Shown in pieces: positions 18,541 through 26,904 of a stretch of 64,000 nucleotides of DNA (positions within the stretch are counted from its first letter, which is position 1; every line of letters begins with the position of its first letter). The stretch is from Alteromonas genovensis (lineage in GTDB: Bacteria > Pseudomonadota > Gammaproteobacteria > Enterobacterales > Alteromonadaceae): NCBI RefSeq assembly GCF_010500895.1, contig NZ_JAAAWO010000001.1:607245-671244 (forward strand), written 5' to 3'. A program made the translations under genes and the position numbers. Under the pieces are notes generated by a model that had not been told where the DNA came from, made no database searches, and saw only the letters and a list, made by a program, of their open reading frames with translations.

Positions 18541-19179
18541 ATGGCTATTTCAGATATGCGCAGACAGTACTCAAAGGGAACCTTGAGCGAGTCAGACGTT
18601 ACCGACACACCTTTTCAACTATTCGATAAGTGGCTGCAAGATGCCATTGATGAGAATATTCCAGATCCCACCGCCATGACAGTGGCAACAGTGGATGAAA
18701 GCGGTCAGCCCTCGCAGCGTATAGTGCTCTTAAAAGATGTAAATAAAGACGGCTTTGTTTTCTTTACAAACTTAGGAAGTAGAAAAGCCAAAGAGCTTGC
18801 GTTAAACCCAAAAGTCTCTTGTCATTTTCCTTGGTTTTTTATGGAGCGGCAGGTGCGTGTTTGTGGCACGGTAGAAAAGCTATCGACTAGTGAAAATGCG
18901 TCTTATTTTTTCTCCCGTCCCAAAGACAGTCAGCTAGCTGCTTATGCGTCAAAGCAAAGTAAGCCAATTAGCAGTAAAGCACTCTTGCTTACGCAATTTA
19001 AACAGTTAAAAGACAAGTTTGCGAACAAAGAACTTCCTGTGCCTGATTTTTGGGGTGGCTTTAGAATTGTTCCTCATCAAGTCGAGTTCTGGCAAGGCGG
19101 TGAAGATAGGCTTCACGACCGTATAGAATACAACATCGATAAAGCTGGTAGCTGGAGCACTCAGCGACTGATGCCTTAG
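18541..19179 (+). CDS. pdxH: Pyridoxine/pyridoxamine 5'-phosphate oxidase
   Basis: FMN enzyme that makes pyridoxal 5'-phosphate. Conserved blocks: SQRIVLLKDVNKDGFVFFTN (substrate/FMN), GSRKAKEL, FMERQVRVCG, and the C-terminal WGGFRIVPHQVEFWQG...RLHDR. Length 213 is normal. Start at ATG 18541 has AGGAG six bases upstream; a TTG just before it is not needed. It stands where recO/pdxJ usually follow era, so vitamin B6 synthesis is still represented here but by a different gene. Confidence 0.95.
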   Translation: MAISDMRRQYSKGTLSESDVTDTPFQLFDKWLQDAIDENIPDPTAMTVATVDESGQPSQRIVLLKDVNKDGFVFFTNLGSRKAKELALNPKVSCHFPWFFMERQVRVCGTVEKLSTSENASYFFSRPKDSQLAAYASKQSKPISSKALLLTQFKQLKDKFANKELPVPDFWGGFRIVPHQVEFWQGGEDRLHDRIEYNIDKAGSWSTQRLMP

Positions 19180-19256
19180 CATTTGTCCACTTATCAACAG
19201 CGCGTTAAAAGCATATTTGCTGTTATTCGAAGAAGTGAGTAAAGGGGAGGGGGTAC

Positions 19257-20195
19257 ATGATAGACAGTCACTGTCATCTTAACTTGGCCCCCTTGGGGAG
19301 TAACCTTACTGAAGTGCTGCGCAAGGCTAAGCAAAATGGCGTTAAGCGAATAATGGTGCCAGGCATCACGCCAGCGTCTTGGAAAGTGCTTAGTAGTTTT
19401 AACAGCCAGCCCTACTGCGATATTCTTCCCATTGATACCGCCATTGGTTTGCACCCTTACTTCCTGCCTAAAGAGCGCGATGAAATTCCTCCTTTACTCA
19501 AGCAGTTTGAAGAAGCCGTTGCTGGTGCGGTGGTAAATACTAAGGAAAGTCTGTCTGTGGCTGAGGGGGCTTTACCAAACTCTCAAGGCTTTCTTGCTGT
19601 AGCTCAAGGCTGTGATCCTGAAGCTCAAGGCTGTTTATCCAACGCTCAGGGCTGTCTATCCTCCGCTAAAGGCTGTTTCTGTGCCATTGGAGAAACAGGG
19701 TTAGACGGTCATATTCCTGTTGATATGAATGTTCAAAAACAGGTGTTACATGCTCATTTAGATATAGCGGATTCTTTTGGACTTCCCGTTATTTTACACC
19801 ACCGAAAGTCTCATCACTTGCTGTTTGAAGCCTTGAAGGCATCATCGTTTGAGGGGCGGGGAGTTATCCACGCATTTTCAGGCAGTACAGATGTTGCCAA
19901 GCGCTATATAGACAGAGGATTTTGTTTAGGCATTGGCGGCACAATTACTTACGAACGAGCTAAGAAAACGAAAGATACGGTGACGTATCTACTTCGGAAT
20001 CATCCAGAGAGTATTTTACTTGAAACCGATGCGCCCGATATGCCAATGTCAGGCAGGCAAGGTCAGCCCAATATGCCTCATTACCTAACAGATGTGGTTG
20101 CAGCCCTCTCAGGCCTGTCTGAGATAGAGCCTAATGAGATTAAGACGATCACATCTGCAAACTATGCACGCCTTTTTAAGCCATCTCTTTTTTAA
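19257..20195 (+). CDS. TatD-family metal-dependent hydrolase (YjjV-like) with heptapeptide-repeat insert
   Basis: A 312-residue amidohydrolase-fold protein. Metal ligands are in place: DSHCHLN (start), CAIGETGLDG (Glu), VILHHRKSH, VIHAFSG, and LLETDAPDMP near the end. The HHRKSHH segment is closest to E. coli YjjV among TatD proteins. TatD enzymes have 3'-5' DNase activity; the natural substrate of YjjV is unclear. YjjV is about 259 residues; the extra length here is mostly residues 97-138, six heptapeptide repeats placed immediately before the conserved CAIGETG strand. Strong ribosome site (GGGGAGGGGG). Confidence 0.88.
   Translation: MIDSHCHLNLAPLGSNLTEVLRKAKQNGVKRIMVPGITPASWKVLSSFNSQPYCDILPIDTAIGLHPYFLPKERDEIPPLLKQFEEAVAGAVVNTKESLSVAEGALPNSQGFLAVAQGCDPEAQGCLSNAQGCLSSAKGCFCAIGETGLDGHIPVDMNVQKQVLHAHLDIADSFGLPVILHHRKSHHLLFEALKASSFEGRGVIHAFSGSTDVAKRYIDRGFCLGIGGTITYERAKKTKDTVTYLLRNHPESILLETDAPDMPMSGRQGQPNMPHYLTDVVAALSGLSEIEPNEIKTITSANYARLFKPSLF
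19545..19670 (+). repeat. 21-nt in-frame tandem array inside the TatD gene
   Basis: Six consecutive 21-nt units encode ESLSVAE, GALPNSQ, GFLAVAQ, GCDPEAQ, GCLSNAQ, GCLSSAK. The next seven residues, GCFCAIG, belong to the conserved strand yet fit the repeat at GC. Units 4-6 share GGCTGT-(n)-GCTCA(A/G). Period is seven codons throughout. Confidence 0.9.
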
Positions 20196-20214
20196 ACTAT
20201 TTGATGCAAATAGT
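20196..20214. other. Short hairpin between convergent tatD and ytjB
   Basis: ACTATTTG / CAAATAGT is an 8-bp stem with a 3-nt loop filling the 27-nt gap between the two stop codons. No T-run follows, so terminator function is uncertain. Confidence 0.4.
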
Positions 20215-20222
20215 GATGAATA

Positions 20223-20894
20223 TTAATCATTACCCAACTGGGCGAATTTGCTTATTACCCAAGGTCTAAACTTGTAGAAGCCTCGGGTTAAATAAATTCC
20301 TATCACCAAGGCTAAAAATAAAACAATAACTCCAATGAGCAGCAGCTGTGCACGCAGGGCCAGTGGGTCTTCTAATATCACTTTTGTATTCATGTGAACA
20401 TGAACGTAACCAATTACGTTGTCGCTATTATTTACAATAGGCTCAACAAACGTAAGAGGCCGCACGTCCTGAGACTGGCTAAGAGCAACGACACTTTCGG
20501 TTTTTGGCAAAGGCGCAATGTACTGTCCTTTTTCATCAAAGATAGCAATGCCAAGAATATGTGGCTCTTGGGTTAACACAGTGGCTGTACTTTTAAGTGC
20601 CACCGCTCTTGTAGCATCGTTCACAGAATTAGCGTCGGACTTCGCATTACCAGTAGTATCTATAATGGGGGAAACAAGCTTTGCATATTGGCGTGCAGCG
20701 CTACTGCCGGCATACTCTGTTTGGGCAAGTAGCCACTCTTCTTGATAACGTTGAAGCATAAGTAGCAGGGCAATAAGCAAGCCAACTACCAAGCTTGCCA
20801 GTACTGTATGCACCAGTCGTTTAACGACGGTATAAAGCGAGTGAGAATGACTTGCTGACGAGGTCAATAAGTTGGTTTCAGCCTTTGCCAACAT
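20223..20894 (-). CDS. ytjB: AhpA/YtjB (Smp) family membrane protein
   Basis: A 223-residue inner-membrane protein. Two helices, about residues 28-47 (VHTVLASLVVGLLIALLLML) and 183-203, flank a periplasmic sensor-like domain (YIAPLPKT, GYVHVHMNTKVIL). Both topology and its location divergent from serB match E. coli YtjB/Smp. In E. coli the gene is known as a membrane protein of unclear biochemical role. The divergent start with serB leaves about 125 nt of shared promoter DNA. Confidence 0.8.
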   Translation of the reverse strand: MLAKAETNLLTSSASHSHSLYTVVKRLVHTVLASLVVGLLIALLLMLQRYQEEWLLAQTEYAGSSAARQYAKLVSPIIDTTGNAKSDANSVNDATRAVALKSTATVLTQEPHILGIAIFDEKGQYIAPLPKTESVVALSQSQDVRPLTFVEPIVNNSDNVIGYVHVHMNTKVILEDPLALRAQLLLIGVIVLFLALVIGIYLTRGFYKFRPWVISKFAQLGND

Positions 20895-21020
20895 GAAATT
20901 CCGTTAACGGGTAAATATGAGTGTAACAGTAGGATAAATCTTACTAATTTGAAAGCGGATATTTTATTACTCTGCTCAATTCGGTAGCATGTAGCCACCT
21001 CCACTTTTAAGGATTTACCA

Positions 21021-22013
21021 GTGCTCGACACGTTTAAACAGTTGTTAGGTGATAACGCAGCAGACGATATGCATTGCGCTTCAACGCTAGCGGGTGTCAT
21101 TGCCATGCAGCAAAGTGATGCGTCTTTTCACGCCTCAATGACTATTATAGGACAAGCACTTACACCCTACATTGTCGGCAATATTTTAACTGACACCCAG
21201 TCGCACTTTGATACAGTAAGTCTAACTTTCCATCATTTGCATCAACAATTTGGTGATGATGTGGTGGTAGTAAAAGGAAATGTGCTCGACGAAGACACGT
21301 CAATCTTAAAGTCCCTACTTGGTGCCTTATCTGAAACGTTTAACGTTGATATCGGGGTACAGCAGTCTCAGCCTTCTCTTTCTGAAGGTGGCTTGTTAGT
21401 CATGGATATGGACAGCACCGTAATTGGTATTGAGTGTATTGATGAAATTGCCAAGCTGGCAGATGTTGGTCAGGAGGTTGCCGAAGTCACAGAAAAGGCG
21501 ATGCGTGGAGAAATAGCGTTTAACGAAAGTTTACATCACCGTGTTGCATGTCTTAAGGGTGTGCCCGTTGAGCACCTGCGTCAGATTAGAGACAGCCTGC
21601 CTATTATGCCTGGTATTCAAGGGTTACTTAGTGAATTGAAAAAGCACAATTGGAAGCTAGCTATCGCATCGGGTGGTTTTACTTATTTTGCTGATCACCT
21701 AAAACGTAGGTTAGAGCTTGATTACGCCACGTCCAATACCTTAGTTATTGAAAATGGTCTATTGACTGGGAAAGTAGAAGGCGAAGTGGTTAACGCTGAT
21801 GTAAAAGCCGAGACAGTTAAACAACTGGCGTTAAAATGGAATATTTCAGATACCCAAACTGTGGCCATGGGCGATGGAGCTAACGACCTTGTGATGATGG
21901 CGACATCGGCGCTTGGTGTAGCGTGTCACGGTAAGCCTGTGGTGAACGAGAAGGCTGATGTTGCCATACGTGTAGGCAGCCTTCACAGCTTGCTTTACTT
22001 TTTAGATAAATAA
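21021..22013 (+). CDS. serB: Phosphoserine phosphatase
   Basis: HAD-superfamily enzyme for the last step of serine synthesis. Motif I DMDSTVIGIECIDEIA (nucleophilic Asp), motif II ASGGFTYF, motif III/IV GDGANDLVMMATSALGVA are all present. About 130 N-terminal residues form the ACT-like region. Starts at GTG with AAGGA upstream. Followed by a bidirectional terminator shared with the PilZ gene. Confidence 0.95.
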   Translation: MLDTFKQLLGDNAADDMHCASTLAGVIAMQQSDASFHASMTIIGQALTPYIVGNILTDTQSHFDTVSLTFHHLHQQFGDDVVVVKGNVLDEDTSILKSLLGALSETFNVDIGVQQSQPSLSEGGLLVMDMDSTVIGIECIDEIAKLADVGQEVAEVTEKAMRGEIAFNESLHHRVACLKGVPVEHLRQIRDSLPIMPGIQGLLSELKKHNWKLAIASGGFTYFADHLKRRLELDYATSNTLVIENGLLTGKVEGEVVNADVKAETVKQLALKWNISDTQTVAMGDGANDLVMMATSALGVACHGKPVVNEKADVAIRVGSLHSLLYFLDK

Positions 22014-22025
22014 ATAGCAAATAGT

Positions 22026-22049
22026 AAAGAGGGAGCGACTCCCTCTTTT
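22026..22049. terminator. Bidirectional terminator, serB / PilZ gene
   Basis: Perfect 10-bp stem AAAGAGGGAG / CTCCCTCTTT with a 3-nt loop and flanking T/A runs. Its right end touches the stop codon of the minus-strand PilZ gene. Confidence 0.85.
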
Positions 22050-24633
22050 AGGCGTTTTGTGGGTTTTGAGCTTCTGGTTTCTGGGGGGATGAGCTGTTTT
22101 CACTGCCAGCTAAAGCGCGTTTCGGATTGTGGATTTGAGTCGTCCCATCCAGCGTTCGGTTCTGTGCAATTTCAGCTGGGGTAAAACCATATCGTACTAA
22201 CACTTCATCGGTTACGTCCACAAGGTGGGCACAAGCTGCGATACTCCACATCTTTTTCTCAAGTTCTCTTGCCCTGTGCATTGCATACATAGTGACGTAA
22301 TTTATTTCTGTCTGCAGCATTGATAGGTCGGGTTTGCCTGTGGTGGTAAGCATCACGTGTATGGCAATAAATTGTCCTCGATTCATTGCCTCTTTAATGA
22401 AATTTTGTCGCTGTGTGTTGCTTTCAAATTTGTGAGAGTAGCGAGGAATAATAGCCATGCGTGAGTCTTTTTGACTATTGTCAAAAGAGACAAACAGTTC
22501 TTGTCGTAACGGCATATTTTCTAGTTTTACGGTTTTTACGCCGCTTTGCACAAAGGGAGAATCTTGCTTTCGATCTCGAAATAGAAATTCCAGATTTACT
22601 TTGCCTCGCTCTGCGTACTGCGTAGTAAGAAGCGTTACTCGCTCATCTTGTTTCCCAATGATGCCCGCTTGCGGCGTATACCTAACGCCTTCTTTGCTCA
22701 TAAGAAAAGAAAGAGAGGTCGCATTTCTAGCATTAATACAGCGAAGAGCTTGCCCCATACCCGGGATCTCTTCTTCGTCAGACTCCGCATGCAGGTTTGC
22801 TTTGTTTTTCTTTATAAGCTCTTCAAAAAAGCTTCGTGCCGTTTTACCTTCATCACCCGGTGCTGCTTTCAAATGCAGAATGTTCTTATCTACATTGTGA
22901 TAAATGATTTCGTACTGTAACTGCATGACGTCAAACGAAGTGGTAATGGCTTGAAGGCGAGGGAATGCGACTTCAACCCGCCCCTCTAAACTACCGGCGT
23001 ACTCTTTTGTTAACTCTACTCGAAGGCCTAAACCATGAACTGAGATATCTTCGCTGACACCCTTATGAACGGTGTCATCACCATTGAAACGCGCCTCTAT
23101 ATGAGTACGTAATCGATAGCGACTCTCAATTCTTAACTCTTCGTTTTTGAATCGCACAACTTGAATGTCAGCGGGAGGACGGTTTCGGGGGTGACCAAAG
23201 TTACGCAAGTGCGAAAGATTGTCTCGATTAAACGTAAAATCGTTGTAAGTTTCTTGTCCTGTTATCGATGTAACATCGGTAATATGGGCAAGGTAGCGCA
23301 AATTTTTAAGCTTCGACATAAGCCTGGCAGAAATCGGGGTATTGAGCTTCTTTACTTTACTCCCAACAGAATCTGGAATGGAAAGGGGGATATGCGCCTG
23401 TTCCGGTACCATAGTGGTAAGCGCTATCTTATACACTCTCCAGCTCGCTTTTTTAGAGCCGAACCCCAAGAACACTTGTTTAAGTAGGTCTTTTTGCATT
23501 AACTCTTCAAAAGAGGCCGAATAAAAATACACTTTACTGTTTTGTAGATGGGTAAAGCTGTATACAAAGCATTCTCTTACTTCTTCAGACTTCTGCAATA
23601 GGCGTTTGAGTCGCTCTTGAGTCAGCAGAAAGTTTAATCGGCAGTTGTCTTCTTCATCCTGCCAGTATTGTAACGTTTCTCGGTTTACCTCGTTCATCAT
23701 GGCAAAACGAGGCACCAAGGTTTGATTCACAACGTCGATATAAATCGGTAATGTTGGGCTACGCGGTGAGAAATACTGTTCAGAGGTTTTACTGGTTATC
23801 GCTTCGATAGTGTTATTCATATTCACTTTATAGCGACGCTTGTTGCCGTGAATAAAACTTTCTAAAAATTGATCAAAGCTTTTGTTGGGGTGTTCTGAAT
23901 CACGTTGCAGTGCGAGGTAGTTAACGTCGTTTTTCGTGGAGATTTTTACGAGCTTGTAAGCAATACCGTTTTTCTTATCCATAGTGAACTCACTTTCGAG
24001 TCCTCTGAAGTAGATAAAAAGTAGTTCACCTTTCTCGAAAATGGTGTCTTTCGATAATTTGACCTGCAGACCCTCAAGAGAAATGTCCACACTGAGGCCG
24101 CGCATTGATTCGTTATATTTATTAAATATCTCTACCGCCACCGCAAAATTCATTCGTTCCGTATTGCGCTGTCGGTAGTCTAATAAGTTAACGGTGGGTA
24201 CTTTAAATTGCTCTAATACTGCCGAGCGTTTCTTTAACTCTGGCCGTGCTTTTTCTACCCGCTCTTGTGCAATCTCTCGTTCCTGCATTAAGCGAAAGTT
24301 ATTTTCTGTGCTTTGCACTGCCTCATAAACACCATACGTATAGCGGCCAAATATTCGCAGCTGCTCTTCAAACTTGTCGACGGCAATATCGTCCATGTAG
24401 TGATTTCTACCTTCATGGGGATATTTTTTACATTTACCGTCCACGTGTCCACGCAGGTCAATTGTGCGCATACAAGGTTTTGCAAGACGCTTTACTTCCA
24501 TTTTTATAAGAAAGCGCTTTTCCTTTGGGATATCAGAAGCAACTTGCAGTAAAACTTGGTTGAACTCAGGCTCGTTCACCACCGGCTTTAACTGTTCAAT
24601 TATGTCAGCGTACTGGGCTAAGTCTTGACTCAT
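22048..24633 (-). CDS. Large double PilZ-domain protein (861 residues)
   Basis: No signal peptide or membrane helix is visible, so probably cytoplasmic. Two PilZ domains can be read with both c-di-GMP motifs each: R156-x3-R160 and D183-x-S-x2-G188 in the first; R505-x3-R509 and D529-x-S-x2-G534 in the second. The N-terminal 150 residues are helical and charged, and about 250 residues on the C-terminal side have no motif I recognise. It is probably a c-di-GMP receptor affecting motility or surface behaviour. It sits between serB and radA, which are often adjacent in gammaproteobacteria. A second, minimal PilZ gene lies beyond radA. Confidence 0.82.
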   Translation of the reverse strand: MSQDLAQYADIIEQLKPVVNEPEFNQVLLQVASDIPKEKRFLIKMEVKRLAKPCMRTIDLRGHVDGKCKKYPHEGRNHYMDDIAVDKFEEQLRIFGRYTYGVYEAVQSTENNFRLMQEREIAQERVEKARPELKKRSAVLEQFKVPTVNLLDYRQRNTERMNFAVAVEIFNKYNESMRGLSVDISLEGLQVKLSKDTIFEKGELLFIYFRGLESEFTMDKKNGIAYKLVKISTKNDVNYLALQRDSEHPNKSFDQFLESFIHGNKRRYKVNMNNTIEAITSKTSEQYFSPRSPTLPIYIDVVNQTLVPRFAMMNEVNRETLQYWQDEEDNCRLNFLLTQERLKRLLQKSEEVRECFVYSFTHLQNSKVYFYSASFEELMQKDLLKQVFLGFGSKKASWRVYKIALTTMVPEQAHIPLSIPDSVGSKVKKLNTPISARLMSKLKNLRYLAHITDVTSITGQETYNDFTFNRDNLSHLRNFGHPRNRPPADIQVVRFKNEELRIESRYRLRTHIEARFNGDDTVHKGVSEDISVHGLGLRVELTKEYAGSLEGRVEVAFPRLQAITTSFDVMQLQYEIIYHNVDKNILHLKAAPGDEGKTARSFFEELIKKNKANLHAESDEEEIPGMGQALRCINARNATSLSFLMSKEGVRYTPQAGIIGKQDERVTLLTTQYAERGKVNLEFLFRDRKQDSPFVQSGVKTVKLENMPLRQELFVSFDNSQKDSRMAIIPRYSHKFESNTQRQNFIKEAMNRGQFIAIHVMLTTTGKPDLSMLQTEINYVTMYAMHRARELEKKMWSIAACAHLVDVTDEVLVRYGFTPAEIAQNRTLDGTTQIHNPKRALAGSENSSSPQKPEAQNPQNA

Positions 24634-24817
24634 CTATGCGCAACTTTGTTGTTTACATTTTTCATTTTAGTTTTTATCGACCGTGGTAGAAAAGACCTTA
24701 ACCTTTGAATTTCGCGGGTAAGTCCATTTTTCATCTTTAAATGCAAGAAGCCTTGTACTTATTCCAAAGCCGTTTAATGATAGAATACTCTTTTTAAGTT
24801 GTGGATAAAACTGGAAA

Positions 24818-26188
24818 ATGGCAAAACGTAAAACTGCTTATGTGTGTTCAGACTGCGGTGCGGAGTTTCCTCGTTGGCAGGGACAATGCACAGAGTGTAA
24901 AGAATGGAATACCATCAGCGAGTTTGTAGTGGCTAGCGCCAAAGAAAATACGCGTCAAGTAAACGCTGGGTATGCGGGTCAAACAGCGGCAAAGATTGAA
25001 AAATTAAACGCCATTGACCTAGAAGCGCTGCCTCGTTTTTCTTCAGGTTTTAAAGAGCTGGATCGCGTTCTTGGCGGCGGTATTGTTCCAGGAGCAGCCA
25101 TGCTAATTGGTGGCTCACCCGGAGCAGGAAAAAGTACGCTTTTACTTCAGGTAATGTGTCAAATGGCGAAGACTGAGAAGGCACTGTATGTGACCGGTGA
25201 GGAATCGCTACAGCAAGTTGCCATGCGCGCTAAGCGTTTGTCCCTACCCGATGACAACTTAATGATGCTAGCCGAGACCAACGTCGAAACAATTTGTGAA
25301 CTAGCACTGACTGAAAAACCAAAAATAATGGTTATCGATTCGATCCAAGTTATGCACGTTGCAGACGTTCAATCAGCGCCGGGTAGCGTGTCTCAAGTTC
25401 GAGAGGGAGCTGCCTATTTAACCCGCTTTGCCAAACAAAATCATATTGCCATGTTTATCGTTGGTCACGTGACAAAAGATGGCAACCTTGCAGGGCCTAA
25501 AGTGCTCGAGCACTGCATTGATAGCTCCATGATGTTGGAAGGGGAAAGCGATGGGCGTTATCGCACCTTGCGCAGCCATAAAAACCGCTTTGGTGCGGTC
25601 AATGAGCTGGGCGTTTTTGCGATGACTGAAAAAGGCTTGAAAGAGGTAAAAAACCCGTCTGCCATATTTTTAAGTCGTGACGAGAATGAAACTCCAGGCT
25701 CTAGCGTTATGGTTATCTGGGAAGGCACCCGTCCATTACTTGTAGAAATTCAAGCGCTGGTAGACTATTCACAAATGTCTAATCCAAGGCGGATTGCGGT
25801 GGGCCTTGATCAAAACAGGCTGTCGATGCTACTTGCCGTACTTCATCGCCACGGCAACGTTCAAATGAACGATCAAGATGTGTTTGTGAATGTAGTGGGT
25901 GGGGTAAGAGTAACAGAGACCGGTGCCGACTTGGCTTTGCTATTAGCAATGATTTCAAGCTTTAGAAATCGTTCGCTGCCTAACGATCTTATTGTTTTTG
26001 GCGAAGTGGGTCTAGCGGGTGAAATTAGGCCTGTTCCCAACGGCACCGAACGCATCATTGAAGCTGCAAAGCATGGATTTAAACGTGCCATAGTGCCAAA
26101 AGCTAATATGCCGAAGCAAGCTATGCAGGGTATGAAGGTAATACCGGTAGCCCGTTTGTCTGAAGCACTAGATGCGTTGGAACAGTAA
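24818..26188 (+). CDS. radA: DNA repair protein RadA
   Basis: A 456-residue RecA-like branch-migration helicase. Zinc finger C10-x2-C13...C24-x2-C27; Walker A GGSPGAGKST at 98-107; the RadA-specific KNRFG motif (SHKNRFGAVNELG) in the middle; C-terminal Lon-like domain with GEVGLAGEIRPV. It helps RecA-mediated recombination and repair of stalled forks. Convergent with the small PilZ gene only 25 nt beyond its stop. Confidence 0.96.
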   Translation: MAKRKTAYVCSDCGAEFPRWQGQCTECKEWNTISEFVVASAKENTRQVNAGYAGQTAAKIEKLNAIDLEALPRFSSGFKELDRVLGGGIVPGAAMLIGGSPGAGKSTLLLQVMCQMAKTEKALYVTGEESLQQVAMRAKRLSLPDDNLMMLAETNVETICELALTEKPKIMVIDSIQVMHVADVQSAPGSVSQVREGAAYLTRFAKQNHIAMFIVGHVTKDGNLAGPKVLEHCIDSSMMLEGESDGRYRTLRSHKNRFGAVNELGVFAMTEKGLKEVKNPSAIFLSRDENETPGSSVMVIWEGTRPLLVEIQALVDYSQMSNPRRIAVGLDQNRLSMLLAVLHRHGNVQMNDQDVFVNVVGGVRVTETGADLALLLAMISSFRNRSLPNDLIVFGEVGLAGEIRPVPNGTERIIEAAKHGFKRAIVPKANMPKQAMQGMKVIPVARLSEALDALEQ

Positions 26189-26213
26189 GATAAGGTCTAT
26201 TTAAAAGTAGGTG

Positions 26214-26621
26214 TTAATTAGCGTGTTCATAAACAGCATTGACCAACGCATTGAGATCTTTTTCATCAATGCTGTCATCTGGGCTATTTAAACTAATTAA
26301 GCGGCGCAGGGCACTGACGCAATTTATATCCATTTGTGATACCTTACATCCCAATGACACCTTCGACTTGCGGCTATCTGAATGTCGATACAGCTGCTCT
26401 ATATACAGAGTGATGAGAGGGCTATCCTCGTTGGCCCTAAAGTTAGCCACGTATGGGTCGTGACTATCGAAAGGCAATTTAACCAGTTCAGTTTCACTCG
26501 CGAGGAGCTTGATCCCTTGTAGGGATACGTCATGAACAATGACATCTATTTCGCTATCGTTGTGGGCAAGCTTTCCCGGAACATTTAATGCAACCCTTTG
26601 AAATTGGCGCTTATCTGTCAT
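26214..26621 (-). CDS. Single-domain PilZ protein
   Basis: A 135-residue protein that is little more than one PilZ domain: RQFQR at residues 5-9 and DVSLQG at 31-36 give the RxxxR and DxSxxG c-di-GMP ligands. It ends with a short helical tail. Likely a c-di-GMP-responsive adaptor; target unknown. Together with the 861-residue protein it brackets radA. Confidence 0.85.
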   Translation of the reverse strand: MTDKRQFQRVALNVPGKLAHNDSEIDVIVHDVSLQGIKLLASETELVKLPFDSHDPYVANFRANEDSPLITLYIEQLYRHSDSRKSKVSLGCKVSQMDINCVSALRRLISLNSPDDSIDEKDLNALVNAVYEHAN

Positions 26622-26749
26622 GCTCTCTTTTCTCTTTAAGTCCTATTAACCCCAGTATTAGCGAATAACGGCGGGTTATCAACGTAAAGAAATAATAATT
26701 TGCGAGATGACGTTCATTTTGGCAGGTAGTAGGTGTGTCGTAACATAAA

Positions 26750-26775
26750 AAGGCCCTCTGTTTGAAGAGGGCCTT
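26750..26775 (-). terminator. Terminator downstream of ettA
   Basis: AAGGCCCTCT / AGAGGGCCTT, a perfect 10-bp stem with a 6-nt loop; on the minus strand it is followed by TTTTTATG. It lies about 130 nt past the ettA stop. A repeat block occupies the space between. Confidence 0.8.
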
Positions 26776-26783
26776 ATCGTTGC

Positions 26784-26843
26784 TTATTACTGCTAATTGT
26801 TACTTAATACTGTTTACTAATGCTAATGAGTTAATAGCTGCGG
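26784..26843. repeat. Degenerate 15-16-nt tandem array in the ettA 3' region
   Basis: TTATTACTGCTAATTG, TTACTTAATACTGTT, TACTAATGCTAATGAG, TTAATAGCTGCGG: AT-rich units sharing TACT-G-TAAT elements. Non-coding; lies between the ettA stop and its terminator. Confidence 0.6.
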
Positions 26844-26904
26844 TGTAAGCGTGCTAGTATCGCACCATTACGTTTCTCAGCGTTGTTCACAACGATGTTA
26901 TTAA

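Noticed and set aside
22478..22900. 140-codon plus-strand frame within the PilZ gene
   Set aside because: Shadow of the long minus-strand gene; Arg/Ser/Phe-rich composition is typical of antisense frames.
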